This document shows positions 26,965 through 36,567 of a stretch of DNA of 64,000 nucleotides, piece by piece. The stretch spans positions 1 through 64,000 of the forward strand of contig CAVVEC010000016.1 in assembly GCA_963747105.1 (NCBI GenBank), in the 5' to 3' direction. Position 1 is the first letter of the stretch, and each line of letters opens with the position of its first letter. A model generated the notes under the pieces. It did not search any database and was not told the DNA's origin. It saw only the letters and a program-made list of their open reading frames with translations. The position numbers were made by a program, and so were the translations under genes. This stretch comes from CAVVEC01 sp963747105. Lineage in GTDB: Bacteria; Acidobacteriota; Terriglobia; Terriglobales; Acidobacteriaceae.

Positions 26965-29898
26965 TTGATCGGCCAAACCATCTCGCACTACCGCATCGTT
27001 GAGAAACTGGGCGGCGGGGGCATGGGCGTGGTGTACAAGGCCGAGGACACGTTGCTCGGTCGCTTTGTCGCGCTCAAATTTCTTCCCGAAAGTGTCGCGC
27101 AAGATCCGCAGGCGTTAGAACGCTTCCGTCGCGAGGCCCGTGCCGCTTCCGCTTTGAACCATCCCAACATCTGCACGATCTACGAAATCGGCGAGCATGA
27201 CGGCAAACGCTTCCTCGCTATGGAGTTTCTGGACGGCGTGACGCTCAAACATCGCATCGCTCGAAAGCCCATCGAGACCGATGTCCTGCTGAATCTGGCG
27301 ATTGAGATTGCTGACGCGCTAGACGCCGCTCATTCCAAAGGAATCGTCCATCGCGACATCAAGCCTGCCAATATTTTTGTCACTGAGCGCGGCCACGCCA
27401 AGATTCTCGATTTTGGACTGGCGAAAGTCGCGCCCACGGCCACTTCTTCGGGCCAAGTTGTGTCGGCGAACACCGCGACGGCCACGATCGACGAACAGCA
27501 CTTGACCAGTCCCGGCTCTACGCTCGGTACGGTGGCCTACATGTCGCCCGAGCAGGCAAAAGGCAAGGATCTGGATCCGCGCACCGATCTGTTTTCTTTT
27601 GGCGCCGTGCTTTACGAGATGGCGACTGGGACATTGCCGTTCCGCGGCGATACGTCAGCGATGATCTTCAACGCCATTCTGGAGGGCACTCCGGTCCCTC
27701 CGGTTCGTTTGAATCCCGACGTGCCGCCCCAATTGGAAGACATCATCAGCAAGGCTCTGGAGAAAGACCGCAAACTGCGCTACCAGCACGCTTCCGACAT
27801 GCAAACGGATCTCCAACGCCTGAAGCGGGATATCGAAACGGGTCGCAGGATCCTGGCTGCCGATCAGAACCAGGTCGACGAGGCTCAAGGCAAGCGCGAC
27901 GTCTCAGTCCCCGCAGCGATGATGAAAAGAAAGGGAGAGTCGTCCTCCAACGAAGCACCGACGCTTGAACTTACCACGCGAACGCGAGGTCGATTGCTTG
28001 CCGTTCTCATCACACTAGCAGTGTTGCTGGCAGGCATCGCTTTCTTCCGGACCCGGAGTCGGCAACGACTGACCGACAGCGACACCATCGTTCTGGCCGA
28101 CTTTACGAACACGACAGGGGAAGCAATTTTTGACGATGCCTTGAAACAGGGATTGACCACCAATCTCGAGCAGTCTCCATTCCTGAACGTTCTCTCAGAC
28201 GAAAGGGTGAAACAGCAGCTCACCTATATGGGTCGTTCAGCCGGCGAACGTCTGACTCCGGATCTGGCCCGGGCAGTATGTCAGCGAACCGGCGGCAAGG
28301 CCATGTTGCTGGGAACAATTTCCAACATCGGCACTGGGTACGTGCTCGGACTCAAGACCGTGAACTGCCAGAGCGGCGATTCGCTGGGTAACGAACAGAT
28401 TGAGACCGAAGGGCGGGAACACGTACTGCGGGCGCTGGGCGAAGCGGGAACCCGAATCCGCAAAAAATTGGGTGAGTCGCTGGGCTCGATCCAGAAGTAT
28501 GACACTCCATTGGAGCAGGCGACCACCCCCTCCCTCGACGCGCTGCAAGCCTACAGCGCGGCGATGAAAACTTGGGACTCCAAAGGAGCCACGGCAGCTT
28601 TGCCATTCTTCGCGCGAGCCGTGGAACTGGACCCCTATTTCGCCATGGCTTATGCCCGACTGGGGACCATCTACTTCAACGTTGATCGAATTGCGTTGTC
28701 CAGCGAGAACGCCAAGAAAGCCTACGATCTGCGAGATCGAGTGACGGAGAGGGAAAGACTTTACATCGATTCGCACTACTACAATCACACAACCGGGGAA
28801 CTGGAAAAGGCGACTCAGGTTTACGAGTTGTGGACGAGAATCTACCCCCGGGACGAAGTGCCATACGTTAACTTGGGGAATATCGATGCCTTCCTCGGTC
28901 GCTATGAGAAGGCCTTACCTGAGTTTGCCGAGGCACTCCGGTTAGAGCCGACCGACGTCGTCAATTACGGGAACCTTGCCCAGACCTACACCAGCTTGAA
29001 TCGCCTGGAAGAAGCCGAGACGATTCTAAAGGCGGCGCAAGCTCATCAGCTAGAAAGTGAGGCGCTCTTCCAAAATTTCTATGTCATCGCTTTTCTGCAT
29101 CATGACACCGCAGGGATGGAACGATGGGTTTCTTTAGCGGCCGGCAAGACTGGACTTGAGGACGTACTCCTTTCCGCCCAGTCAGACACCGAAGCCTATT
29201 ACGGACGTCTCCGCAGAGCACGAGACTTTTCTCGCCGCGCCTTTGAATCTGCCCTTCATGGTGATGCGAAGGAGACCGCAGCCGGATGGCTGACAAATGC
29301 GGCCGTGCGAGAAGCTGAGTTCGGAAATCTTGATCAAGCGAAGGAGCAAGCTGCTGCCGCCCTCGCTCTTTCCCGGGACCGGGATGTTCAGATTGCAGCG
29401 GCAATAGCAATCGCACGAGCAGGAGACAATAACCGAGCTGAGACGATCGCTGAGGACCTTCATAGGCAGTCTCCAACGAGTACTTTGCTCAACAGCTACT
29501 GGATCCCAGTTGTTCAAGCAGCGATCGCAATAAATCGCAACAACCCATCGCGCGCGATTTCTATTCTCCTCGCCGCGGCACCCTACGAACTGGGCGCGTC
29601 TGCTCCGCTGCCAAGCACGTTGTATCCAGTTTATTTGCGTGGGCAAGCTCTCCTCAGGAGTGGGCAGGGGGCGGCGGCCGCAGCCGAGTTCCAGAAAATC
29701 ATTGAGCACCGTGGCATTGTGGCCAACTTTCCTCTCGGTGCTCTTGCCCACCTACAGCTCGGGCGAGCCTGCACGCTTTCCGGTGACATGATCAAGGCGC
29801 GCATGGCTTACGAAGACCTCTTTTCCCTATGGAAAGACGCGGACATCGATGTTCCAATCTTCAAGCAGGCCAAGGCGGAGTACGCGAAGCTGCGATGA
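26965..29898 (+). CDS. PknB-type Ser/Thr protein kinase with transmembrane segment and TPR sensor region
   Basis: 977 aa from a TTG start. The kinase domain (10-290) is complete: Gly loop KLGGGGMGVVYKA, Lys38, HRDIKPAN (129-136), DFGLAK (149-154) and SPEQ (194-197). A single TM helix is at about 344-361 (LLAVLITLAVLLAGIAFF). The extracytoplasmic part opens with a domain (DTIVLADFTNTTGEAIFDDAL) typical of acidobacterial kinases of this type, followed by many TPR units up to the C-terminus. It is a membrane sensor kinase whose outer TPR region probably binds a protein or ligand. Substrates unknown. It is immediately downstream of the S1-like gene. Confidence 0.93.
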   Translation: MIGQTISHYRIVEKLGGGGMGVVYKAEDTLLGRFVALKFLPESVAQDPQALERFRREARAASALNHPNICTIYEIGEHDGKRFLAMEFLDGVTLKHRIARKPIETDVLLNLAIEIADALDAAHSKGIVHRDIKPANIFVTERGHAKILDFGLAKVAPTATSSGQVVSANTATATIDEQHLTSPGSTLGTVAYMSPEQAKGKDLDPRTDLFSFGAVLYEMATGTLPFRGDTSAMIFNAILEGTPVPPVRLNPDVPPQLEDIISKALEKDRKLRYQHASDMQTDLQRLKRDIETGRRILAADQNQVDEAQGKRDVSVPAAMMKRKGESSSNEAPTLELTTRTRGRLLAVLITLAVLLAGIAFFRTRSRQRLTDSDTIVLADFTNTTGEAIFDDALKQGLTTNLEQSPFLNVLSDERVKQQLTYMGRSAGERLTPDLARAVCQRTGGKAMLLGTISNIGTGYVLGLKTVNCQSGDSLGNEQIETEGREHVLRALGEAGTRIRKKLGESLGSIQKYDTPLEQATTPSLDALQAYSAAMKTWDSKGATAALPFFARAVELDPYFAMAYARLGTIYFNVDRIALSSENAKKAYDLRDRVTERERLYIDSHYYNHTTGELEKATQVYELWTRIYPRDEVPYVNLGNIDAFLGRYEKALPEFAEALRLEPTDVVNYGNLAQTYTSLNRLEEAETILKAAQAHQLESEALFQNFYVIAFLHHDTAGMERWVSLAAGKTGLEDVLLSAQSDTEAYYGRLRRARDFSRRAFESALHGDAKETAAGWLTNAAVREAEFGNLDQAKEQAAAALALSRDRDVQIAAAIAIARAGDNNRAETIAEDLHRQSPTSTLLNSYWIPVVQAAIAINRNNPSRAISILLAAAPYELGASAPLPSTLYPVYLRGQALLRSGQGAAAAAEFQKIIEHRGIVANFPLGALAHLQLGRACTLSGDMIKARMAYEDLFSLWKDADIDVPIFKQAKAEYAKLR

Positions 29899-30558
29899 CA
29901 GCCTCTTGTGAGACATCATTGTCCTAGAGCAACGACGTTGGCCGGGCCAGAGAGCTAGGCTTTTCTCGGCTCGGTCCTTCGCTGCTGCCTGTTGAAGGGG
30001 TGCGTGCTAGACAGCACGCTGCTACTCCAGGTCGGCATCGGGCCGAGCCCTTTTTCGTCGCAGCACTTGGAGACGAGCTGTGTGGATGAGGTCATGCGCC
30101 GTATGTAAGGCGCTCCTGACAAAACTCCGATTGCGTGACTCCGTCCGCTGTCAGTGTGGGTGGGAGTGGCCGGGCCACCCAAATTGAAAGCCTCCGATTC
30201 GTCTTGGGGGAACGCAAGCGCGAAGCGATGTGAAATAATCCACTGCCAGATACCAGATAAACGAGCAAGTACGGCGGAGTTGCAGAGAAATGCTGTAACC
30301 CCCACCGGGGAGATCATCTACTCGCTGCGCTACCTATTACTTCGCGCTATTCTCCACTATGTCTTCGTAAGTTACGTAGGAGCGGGAATCAGTTCAAACC
30401 ACACGGAATTCCCCCTTTTCATCCGCGTGGTCGCGGCGCTCGCTCGTTGGCGCAATGCCTTTTCTTGCATATATGTGTTCTGGTTCCAATGTAGGCGTGG
30501 GCTCCTCGCACGTGCGGAGCCTCCAAGTTGGAATTCATGCCACATCAGATGGGAGCTT
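29899..30558. other. Non-coding stretch between kinase and the polysaccharide locus
   Basis: About 660 bases. A 120-codon minus-strand frame (29955-30317) exists but has no ribosome site or recognisable motif. The region is instead rich in inverted repeats, notably 29968-30055 and a GTCATGCGCC/GGCGCTCCTGAC arrangement near 30090-30120. It may hold an RNA gene or repeat element. Confidence 0.4.
29968..30055 (+). ncRNA. Candidate structured RNA with terminator-like end
   Basis: GGCTCGGTCC (29968-29977) can pair with GGGCCGAGCC (30040-30049) with one imperfect pair, closing a loop that contains a perfect hairpin GCGTGCT-AGAC-AGCACGC (30002-30019). The outer stem is followed directly by CTTTTT. 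This nested structure with a T tract resembles a small RNA ending in an intrinsic terminator. It matches no RNA family I recognise (not tmRNA, SRP RNA or RNase P). Purely structural inference. Confidence 0.3.
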
Positions 30559-31365
30559 TCACGATTTCTTCCAGAAGATGCCCGTACCATCGATTTCCCG
30601 GATAGGGTCGGTGACACCAGTGCTTCCGCGAAACTCATCCACCGCGAGCTTGCAGGGGGGCAGCACATGGTAATCGTCCACGATTACGAAGCCGCCGGGA
30701 GAAACTTTGCGGTAGAGCGAGTTGAGTATGTCCCGGGTTGATTCGTACAAATCGCCGTCCATCCGCAAGATGGCCAGGCGGCTGACGGGAGCAGTGGGCA
30801 GAGTATCTTTAAACCAGCCCTTGAGAAACTTGACTTGTCCGTCCAGCATCGAAAACCGTTGAAAAGCTGCCTGCACTTCTTCCAGAGAAACCGCCAGCAC
30901 GCGGTACCCGGATAAATCATAGTCGCGATCGGCCTCCACCGAGGGCCGTGGCAAACCCTGAAAGCTATCCGCGAGCCATACATTGCGATCGTCAACTCCG
31001 TGCAGTTTGAGAATCGCCCGCATGAAGATGCACGATCCACCCCGCCACACGCCTGCCTCCAACAGATCGCCCGGTACGCCTTCATTGAGGACGGATTCCA
31101 CGCAAGCCTGCAGGTTGTCGAGGCGTTTCAGCCCGATCATCGAATATCCGATACTTGGCCAATCCGTACCCAGTTCGCGTGCCTTGGCGTCAAACGGCAC
31201 GGACCTGAAGACCTTGTAGCCTAGCCGGTTCAGCATCTTCACGAGGATCTTCTGCTTCAGCGGCAGCCCAGCCTGGGGATGAAGAACCTCTTGATTGCTG
31301 CTCTCCGGATACAGGTAGCCGGTCAGGCACCGTTTCAAGAGATCGAGATAAAGTCCGTTATCCAT
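30559..31365 (-). CDS. TylF/MycF-family SAM-dependent O-methyltransferase
   Basis: 268 aa, ATG at 31365. It has the family's signature blocks: WPSIGYSMIGLKRLDNLQ, the SAM-binding LLEAGVWRGGSCIFMRAIL, LADSFQGLPRP and the metal-binding LRMDGDLYESTRDILNSLY with VIVDDYHVLPPCKLAVDEF. TylF-type enzymes methylate sugar hydroxyls, such as macrocin in tylosin biosynthesis, and homologues are common in polysaccharide clusters, where they cap or decorate glycans. Length fits the family (about 250). It lies at the left edge of the exopolysaccharide locus, downstream of the Wzc-like gene on the same strand. Confidence 0.9.
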   Translation of the reverse strand: MDNGLYLDLLKRCLTGYLYPESSNQEVLHPQAGLPLKQKILVKMLNRLGYKVFRSVPFDAKARELGTDWPSIGYSMIGLKRLDNLQACVESVLNEGVPGDLLEAGVWRGGSCIFMRAILKLHGVDDRNVWLADSFQGLPRPSVEADRDYDLSGYRVLAVSLEEVQAAFQRFSMLDGQVKFLKGWFKDTLPTAPVSRLAILRMDGDLYESTRDILNSLYRKVSPGGFVIVDDYHVLPPCKLAVDEFRGSTGVTDPIREIDGTGIFWKKS

Positions 31366-31473
31366 TACTTGTCTTCTTGATGTTTAAGCAAGAATTTCCG
31401 TTCAGAGCTTCCAAGCAGGGAATCGCCATCTACGAAAAACCAGCTACAATCGGCAACCGACAACAAAGCGTTT

Positions 31474-33741
31474 TCAGGCCTCTTCGTAGTACCGCGGATT
31501 CCGACTACGATAGGAGTAGTAGTAGCTGTCCAGAGAGTTCATGTCATAGGCGTTCAGGACAACACCCATGACATTGGCATTGACCTGCTCCAGCACGTCA
31601 CAAGCGCGCCGTAATGCTGCTTTTGTGGTCTGTCCCGAGCGCGCTACCAGAATCACCTGGTCCGCTTCTGGAGAAAGCAGCACGGCGTCCGTTACCGAGA
31701 GGCACGCCGGGGTGTCAATAATGATGTGATCAAATTCGTTCCGCCAGCGCGTAATGTAGTCCTTCATGATCTGGGAGCCGAGCAACTCGGCAGGCTGCGG
31801 CGGAACGGGCCGGCGGCAACAATGCTCAAGTTCGGACTCTGAGAACTAGGCACCACGACCTCATCTAACCGATCGACTCCGCTGATCAGAGTGCTCAGTC
31901 CGCCGTTGGGCTTTATACCGAACATCTGCCCAACACCAGGCTTGCGAAAGTCCGCGTCCATGAGCAGAACGCGAGTTCCACGCTGCGCCATCACCAGCGC
32001 CAGGTTGGCGCTGACCGTCGTCTTGCCTTCCCGGGGCCAGGCGCTGGTAACCAGGATCACTTTGGGCGGAGCCCCCAAAGCGGAAAGCACGATCGAGGTC
32101 CGAAACGCCCGGAACGACTCCGCCGCTTGCGATCTCGGCCGCGCATACGTAACCAGGCCGGCGGCTTCACGGCTCCCATGAAAGGCGGGAAGGGTAGTCA
32201 GCCGTTTCGGCAGATGGCCATTGCTCGACGCCTGCAAAGGAATTACCGCCAGGTTGGGCAGCGCGCATACGTCACTGATCTGCGCAGCATTCCGGACCGT
32301 GGTGTCGAGGTTGTCCAATACCAGCGCAAGTCCGATGCCGGCACCCAGACCCAGCAGAAAGCCGAATCCCAGATTTCTGGGTACGTTCGGGGTGACCGGG
32401 GAAATTGGGGTCTGCGCGATGTCCACCACGCGGATATTGTCTGATCTCATGCCGGCGCTGATGCCCGCCTCTTTGAGTTTTTGCAACAAGCCTTCGTAAA
32501 GCTGCCGGTTTCGAATCTGCATCACGCTTCAGCACGGAGTATTCAATCGCGCTTTCGTTCAGCGCATTGGCCGCCTGTTCTTGCTGTGCAAACGCGGCCG
32601 TCAGCGACTTCTCGCGCTGCACCGCGGCCAGGTATTGATCGCGGAGACGATGGAGTGTCCTTGTCTGTTCGGCGGCAATCTCGGTGCGCACCTGCTTCAA
32701 TTGACTGCTGAGCTCGGCCACCTTCGGATAGCCCGCTCCGAATTCCGTCGTCATCTGTGCGTACTGAGTGTCCAATTCCGTTTCTTTCTCGCGTAGTTTG
32801 TCGAGCAGGGTGATTCCGCCTCCCGCTGAGAACCTGTCGGAGGCGGTGGCGGCGTCTTCTTCCATTGCAGAGGTGTAATCGGATTGCTTCTGGATGCGTT
32901 CCGTTTCGGCCGCCGTCAGCTGTTTGTTCAGTTCGTCCAGCTTGGCGGTCACAATGTTCTGCTTATCGTCGGCCCCAAGAATCCCGTGCTCTTTCTGGTA
33001 ATGGACCAGCTTCTCCTGGGAGGTTCCTACCTTCAATTGCAGGTCCGCGAGTTCCTTCGAAAGCCACTCTGAGGTTTGCGTCACAGACTCGTACTTGGTC
33101 TTGAAGTTCTCCTCAATGAAGGTCTTGATCAGGGTATTGACAATCTCGGTCGCCAGCTGTGCATCGGGATGCGTATAGGTTACTTCCAGGATCCGGGTTT
33201 GGGGGACTAGCTCGACGTTCAATTCGCGGTGAAATCTGCGCAACAATCCCGCGGTTTGTGCCTTATCGGAACCAATGCTGGAACTCTGATGCACGCCTGC
33301 AGAAGCCGAAGCGCGTTTGACGTCGTTAAACCTCGCATCCTGATCGAGGCGCATGACGTCCATGACCCTCAAAGCCAGGGTATCACTGCTAAGAATCGAG
33401 GCTTGGGTCTGAAGCGCCAAATCATAATCGGACTGGGACACGACATTCTCGGCATCCTTGAATCCCAAAACGTTTGGGTTTTCTGGAAAGATCGCAACTT
33501 TGGACGTCGCCCGGTACAGCGGAGTCGTCCTCAAGGTTACGATAACCGAAAGCGCAAATACGATCGCCAGAGTAGCCAGCACGTACCGGGTACGTTTCCT
33601 CAGGATTCTCCAGTAGTGGAGGACAGCGCTCTGTTCTTCCAGTGCATAACCGTACGACCCATGGTCGTTGATGGCAATCGGTTCGACGGGCACCAACTCG
33701 CCTGCCGGGCCAGAGGCCCTCAGTTTGGACGGTAACGCCAT
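31474..33741 (-). CDS. Wzc-type polysaccharide co-polymerase/BY-kinase, two indels
   Basis: The N-terminal part has a Wzz domain with two membrane helices (LATLAIVFALSVIVTL; LGFGFLLGLGAGIGLALVLD) and a long coiled-coil periplasmic region. The C-terminal part is the bacterial tyrosine kinase: Walker A LVTSAWPREGKTTVSANLA, Walker A' VLLMDADFRKPG, Walker B DHIIIDTPACL and a Tyr-rich tail YYYSYRSRNPRYYEEA. Frames change near 32517 (an extra A in AAA; repaired to KRDADSNRQLYEGLL) and near 31808 (a missing G; repaired to VAAGPVPPQPAELLGSQI). The restored protein is about 755 aa. It controls chain length and export with Wza through cyclic autophosphorylation. Confidence 0.9.
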
Positions 33742-34123
33742 GAATTACTCCAATGGACTAGCGCACTAGGAAAACTCGGTGTGGGCAAGAATTCCCACAC
33801 TGGGGGATGCACGCAATTCTAGCACCACTTTCGGGCTCTGTTTCGGCATTTTTTTGGGCCTCTCTTCGCGCCCCACGGAGACTTGCCGAGCGAACGCAAT
33901 CGACTCCGAAGCGGTTCGTCCTTCGCGACTCCTGGGACTACGCGCCACCTTCGTGTCTAAAGGGAGGAAGCGATTCCGGGCCGGGAGATCACACAAATTT
34001 GCACTTAGTCCGCAAATGCCTTCACAATCGGTCTGCGATGGTGAGAAGTTGCTTGTTTCGGCTCTGGCGCTGTGATAGAAGGACCCCTTTGCAGAAGAAA
34101 GCATTTGCACTCAGGAGGATTTG
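33742..34123. other. Divergent intergenic region between the Wzc-like gene and GloVer protein 1
   Basis: About 380 bases with no gene. It must contain the promoters of the co-polymerase gene (minus strand) and of the GloVer gene (plus strand). The latter has a clear AGGAGG ribosome site at 34113-34118. Confidence 0.6.
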
Positions 34124-35410
34124 ATGCGGCTCAAACAATCCTTGCTTCTCCGAGGCAGGATCCTGACTTTGTTTCTAGTGGCCGTCCTGCTGGTAAGCGC
34201 TGCCTCGGGCAGCACCGAGACTGTCCTTTACAGCTTTGCCGGTGGTAGCGACGGAACCCTGCCTACCTCTGCTCTTGTTGCCGATAAATTAGGCAACCTG
34301 TATGGCACTACATCCGAAGGCGGGAACTCCAACGCATGTGGACCCTTCGGTGTCCAGTCCTGCGGCGTTGTTTTCCAGCTGACATCGTCTTCCGGCGGAT
34401 GGACGGAGAGCGTCATTTATTCGTTCACCGGCGGGACCGATGGCGGCACTCCCTACGGCGGCCTGGTTGTGGACTCCGCCGGGAATCTCTATGGCACCAC
34501 AAGCGCAGGCGGAGCCAGCGGCCAGGGGACGGTTTTCGAACTGACACCCGGTTCTGGTGGCACCTGGACGGAAACCGTCCTCCATAGTTTCACGGGCGGC
34601 AGCGACGGAGCCTACCCCCGAGCCGGCCTGATTATGAAAGGTAACAGTCTCTTCGGGACGACGGTCCAAGGCGGCAGCGGAACCACATGCGGCTTGTTCG
34701 GGGGCTCTTGTGGCACGGTTTTCAAACTTGTGCATAGCAAGAGCGGCTGGACCGAAAAGGTGCTGTACTCGTTTCTCGGAGGCAGTGACGGTGGCTTTCC
34801 CTTTGCCGGCCTGGTAATGGATAAGCCCGGCAACCTCTATGGGACGACGACCCAGTATGGCGCTTCTTGCTGCGGCACGGCGTTCGAACTCAAGCACGGC
34901 AAGGGCAGCTGGACGGAGGGCACGCTGTACTCCTTTACGGGAGGCGCCGACGGCAGTTATCCGGAAGGCAGTCTCGTTTTCGGTGGTCCCAGGAGTCTTT
35001 ATGGCACAACTAGCGTAGGCGGTGCGAGTGGCGTGGGTACGGTCTTTCAGCTGAAATATAACAACGGTAGCTGGACCCTGAGCACGCTGCACACATTTAC
35101 GGATAGTCCTGATGGGGCCGTTCCGGAAGCTGGACTGGTGAAGCGTGGGAATACTTTCTATGGCACAACCTACAACGGCGGCACTGGGTCATCGTGTGGG
35201 CCGTTTGGCGGGACTCCTTGTGGTACGGTGTTCAGTCTGACGCACAGCCATCAGAGTTGGACGGAGAGCGTAGTGTACTCCTTTGTGGGCACTCCCGATG
35301 CTGCCCAGCCCGAAGGCAGCCTCATATTGGACAAGTCAGGCAATCTCTATGGGACCGGTTTGACCGGCGGGACTTCTGGTAACGGCGCCGTATTTGAGAT
35401 TACGCCATAA
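34124..35410 (+). CDS. Secreted GloVer-repeat (TIGR03803) protein, copy 1
   Basis: 428 aa from the ATG at 34124, which is five bases after AGGAGG. The signal peptide ends near SAASGS. The body consists of seven or eight repeats of about 50 residues with the pattern LYSFTGGxDGxxPxxGLVxDxxGNLYGTTxxGGxxGxGTVFxL, the 'choice-of-anchor tandem repeat GloVer' motif. This gives a beta-propeller-like surface protein. It ends ...GAVFEITP without a visible anchor. Function unknown. A paralogue sits at 57985-59319, so two copies flank much of the polysaccharide locus. Confidence 0.88.
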   Translation: MRLKQSLLLRGRILTLFLVAVLLVSAASGSTETVLYSFAGGSDGTLPTSALVADKLGNLYGTTSEGGNSNACGPFGVQSCGVVFQLTSSSGGWTESVIYSFTGGTDGGTPYGGLVVDSAGNLYGTTSAGGASGQGTVFELTPGSGGTWTETVLHSFTGGSDGAYPRAGLIMKGNSLFGTTVQGGSGTTCGLFGGSCGTVFKLVHSKSGWTEKVLYSFLGGSDGGFPFAGLVMDKPGNLYGTTTQYGASCCGTAFELKHGKGSWTEGTLYSFTGGADGSYPEGSLVFGGPRSLYGTTSVGGASGVGTVFQLKYNNGSWTLSTLHTFTDSPDGAVPEAGLVKRGNTFYGTTYNGGTGSSCGPFGGTPCGTVFSLTHSHQSWTESVVYSFVGTPDAAQPEGSLILDKSGNLYGTGLTGGTSGNGAVFEITP

Positions 35411-35417
35411 GCTGTAG

Positions 35418-35462
35418 GCGGCTCGTTTGAAGTTGGCCAAAGTGGCCAGGAAGGCGAGCCGC
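35418..35462 (+). terminator. Nested hairpin after GloVer gene 1
   Basis: An 8-bp stem GCGGCTCG/CGAGCCGC encloses an inner TGGCC/GGCCA stem, starting seven bases after the stop codon. There is no T tract, so intrinsic termination is uncertain. Confidence 0.4.
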
Positions 35463-35672
35463 AGTCTCGAGGTTCGTGACAAGGAGTTTCGCACCCAACC
35501 CGGCGATTCTCGGAGCGGTGGTTGATCACTCTTTGCCAGCGTAAATCGCCGAAAATAGCCGCATCGGTTCAGCTCGGAAAGCGCGCTAAACTAGGATCAA
35601 AAGAGCGCGAATGGATGTACAATACGCCATGCTTTGGAGGGTAAAACCGAACTCCGAGCTAAGGATCCTTGA

Positions 35673-36564
35673 ATGGGGGAGTCGGTCGTTTCAACGAACA
35701 CAGGGGAAAGCCTTGTCTCGGCAGTGGTGCCGATCTCGCCCGAATTGCCTCACACAATTATTCAGCCCTCCCGCGGCTGGGTGCGCTTAAATCTCGCAGA
35801 GCTATGGCACTACCGCGAACTGCTGTTCTTTCTGACTTGGCGTGACATCAAAGTCCGCTATCAGCAAACTGTCCTAGGAGCAGCCTGGGCTATTATTCAG
35901 CCGCTCTGCAGCATGATGGTGTTTACGGTCTTTTTCGGGCGGCTGGCGAAAGTGCCTTCCGACGGTATTCCGTATCCTTTGTTCGCATACACTGCTTTGC
36001 TGCCCTGGCAGCTGTTCGCGTACGGCGTTGACGGAATCCAGCAATAGCGTGGTGGCCAACGAGCGTCTTATCACCAAGGTTTATTTTCCGAGGATCATCG
36101 TTCCGCTGGCCAGCGTTTTCGCCGGACTGGTCGATTTTGCCATTGCCTTCACAGTTCTCGTCGGAATGCTGGTTTGGTACGGGGTGAAGCCGACCGCGGC
36201 GGTTCTCACGCTGCCCCTGTTTGTGATTCTCGCCGTTGCGACTGCCTTCGGCGTGGGTCTGTGGTTGTCTGCGCTCAACGTGCAGTATCGGGATGTTCGC
36301 TATACCTTGACTTTCATCGTGCAGTTTTGGCTGCTTGCTTCTCCAGTTGCTTATTCGAGCACGCTGGTGCCACCGCGCTGGAGACCCTGTTATGGTCTCA
36401 ATCCGATGGCGGGTGTCATCGAAGGCTTCCGCTGGGCGCTGCTGGGTAAGGCTCCGGCGCCGGGAATCATGCTTGCGGTTTCCGTGCTGGTCGTAGCTTT
36501 AGTTCTGGTCGGCGGCCTGTATTACTACCGGCGCATGGAGAAGACGTTTGCGGATGTGGTGTAA
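35673..36564 (+). CDS. wzm: ABC-2 type polysaccharide export permease (Wzm-like), one indel
   Basis: The start ATG at 35673 follows AAGGA. The first frame covers LAELWHYRELLFFLTWRDIKVRYQQTVLG, the hallmark N-terminal segment of Wzm/TagG permeases, and runs to LPWQLFAY. One extra G near 36020 shifts the frame; removing it gives AYALTESSNSVVANERLITK, joining the rest of the protein (VYFPRIIVPLASV...RDVRYTLTFIVQFWLLASPVAY). The restored length is about 297 aa with six membrane helices, slightly longer than usual owing to the N-terminal tail. It forms the channel of the ABC exporter with the ATPase four bases downstream. Confidence 0.92.
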
Positions 36565-36567
36565 CTG

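Noticed and set aside
29955..30317. 120-codon minus-strand open frame
   Set aside because: No family resemblance or ribosome site, and it overlaps strong inverted repeats; treated as non-coding.
34124..35410. Possible autotransporter or PEP-CTERM protein because of tandem Gly-rich repeats
   Set aside because: No beta-barrel domain and no PEP-CTERM tail at the C-terminus; the repeats fit the GloVer family.
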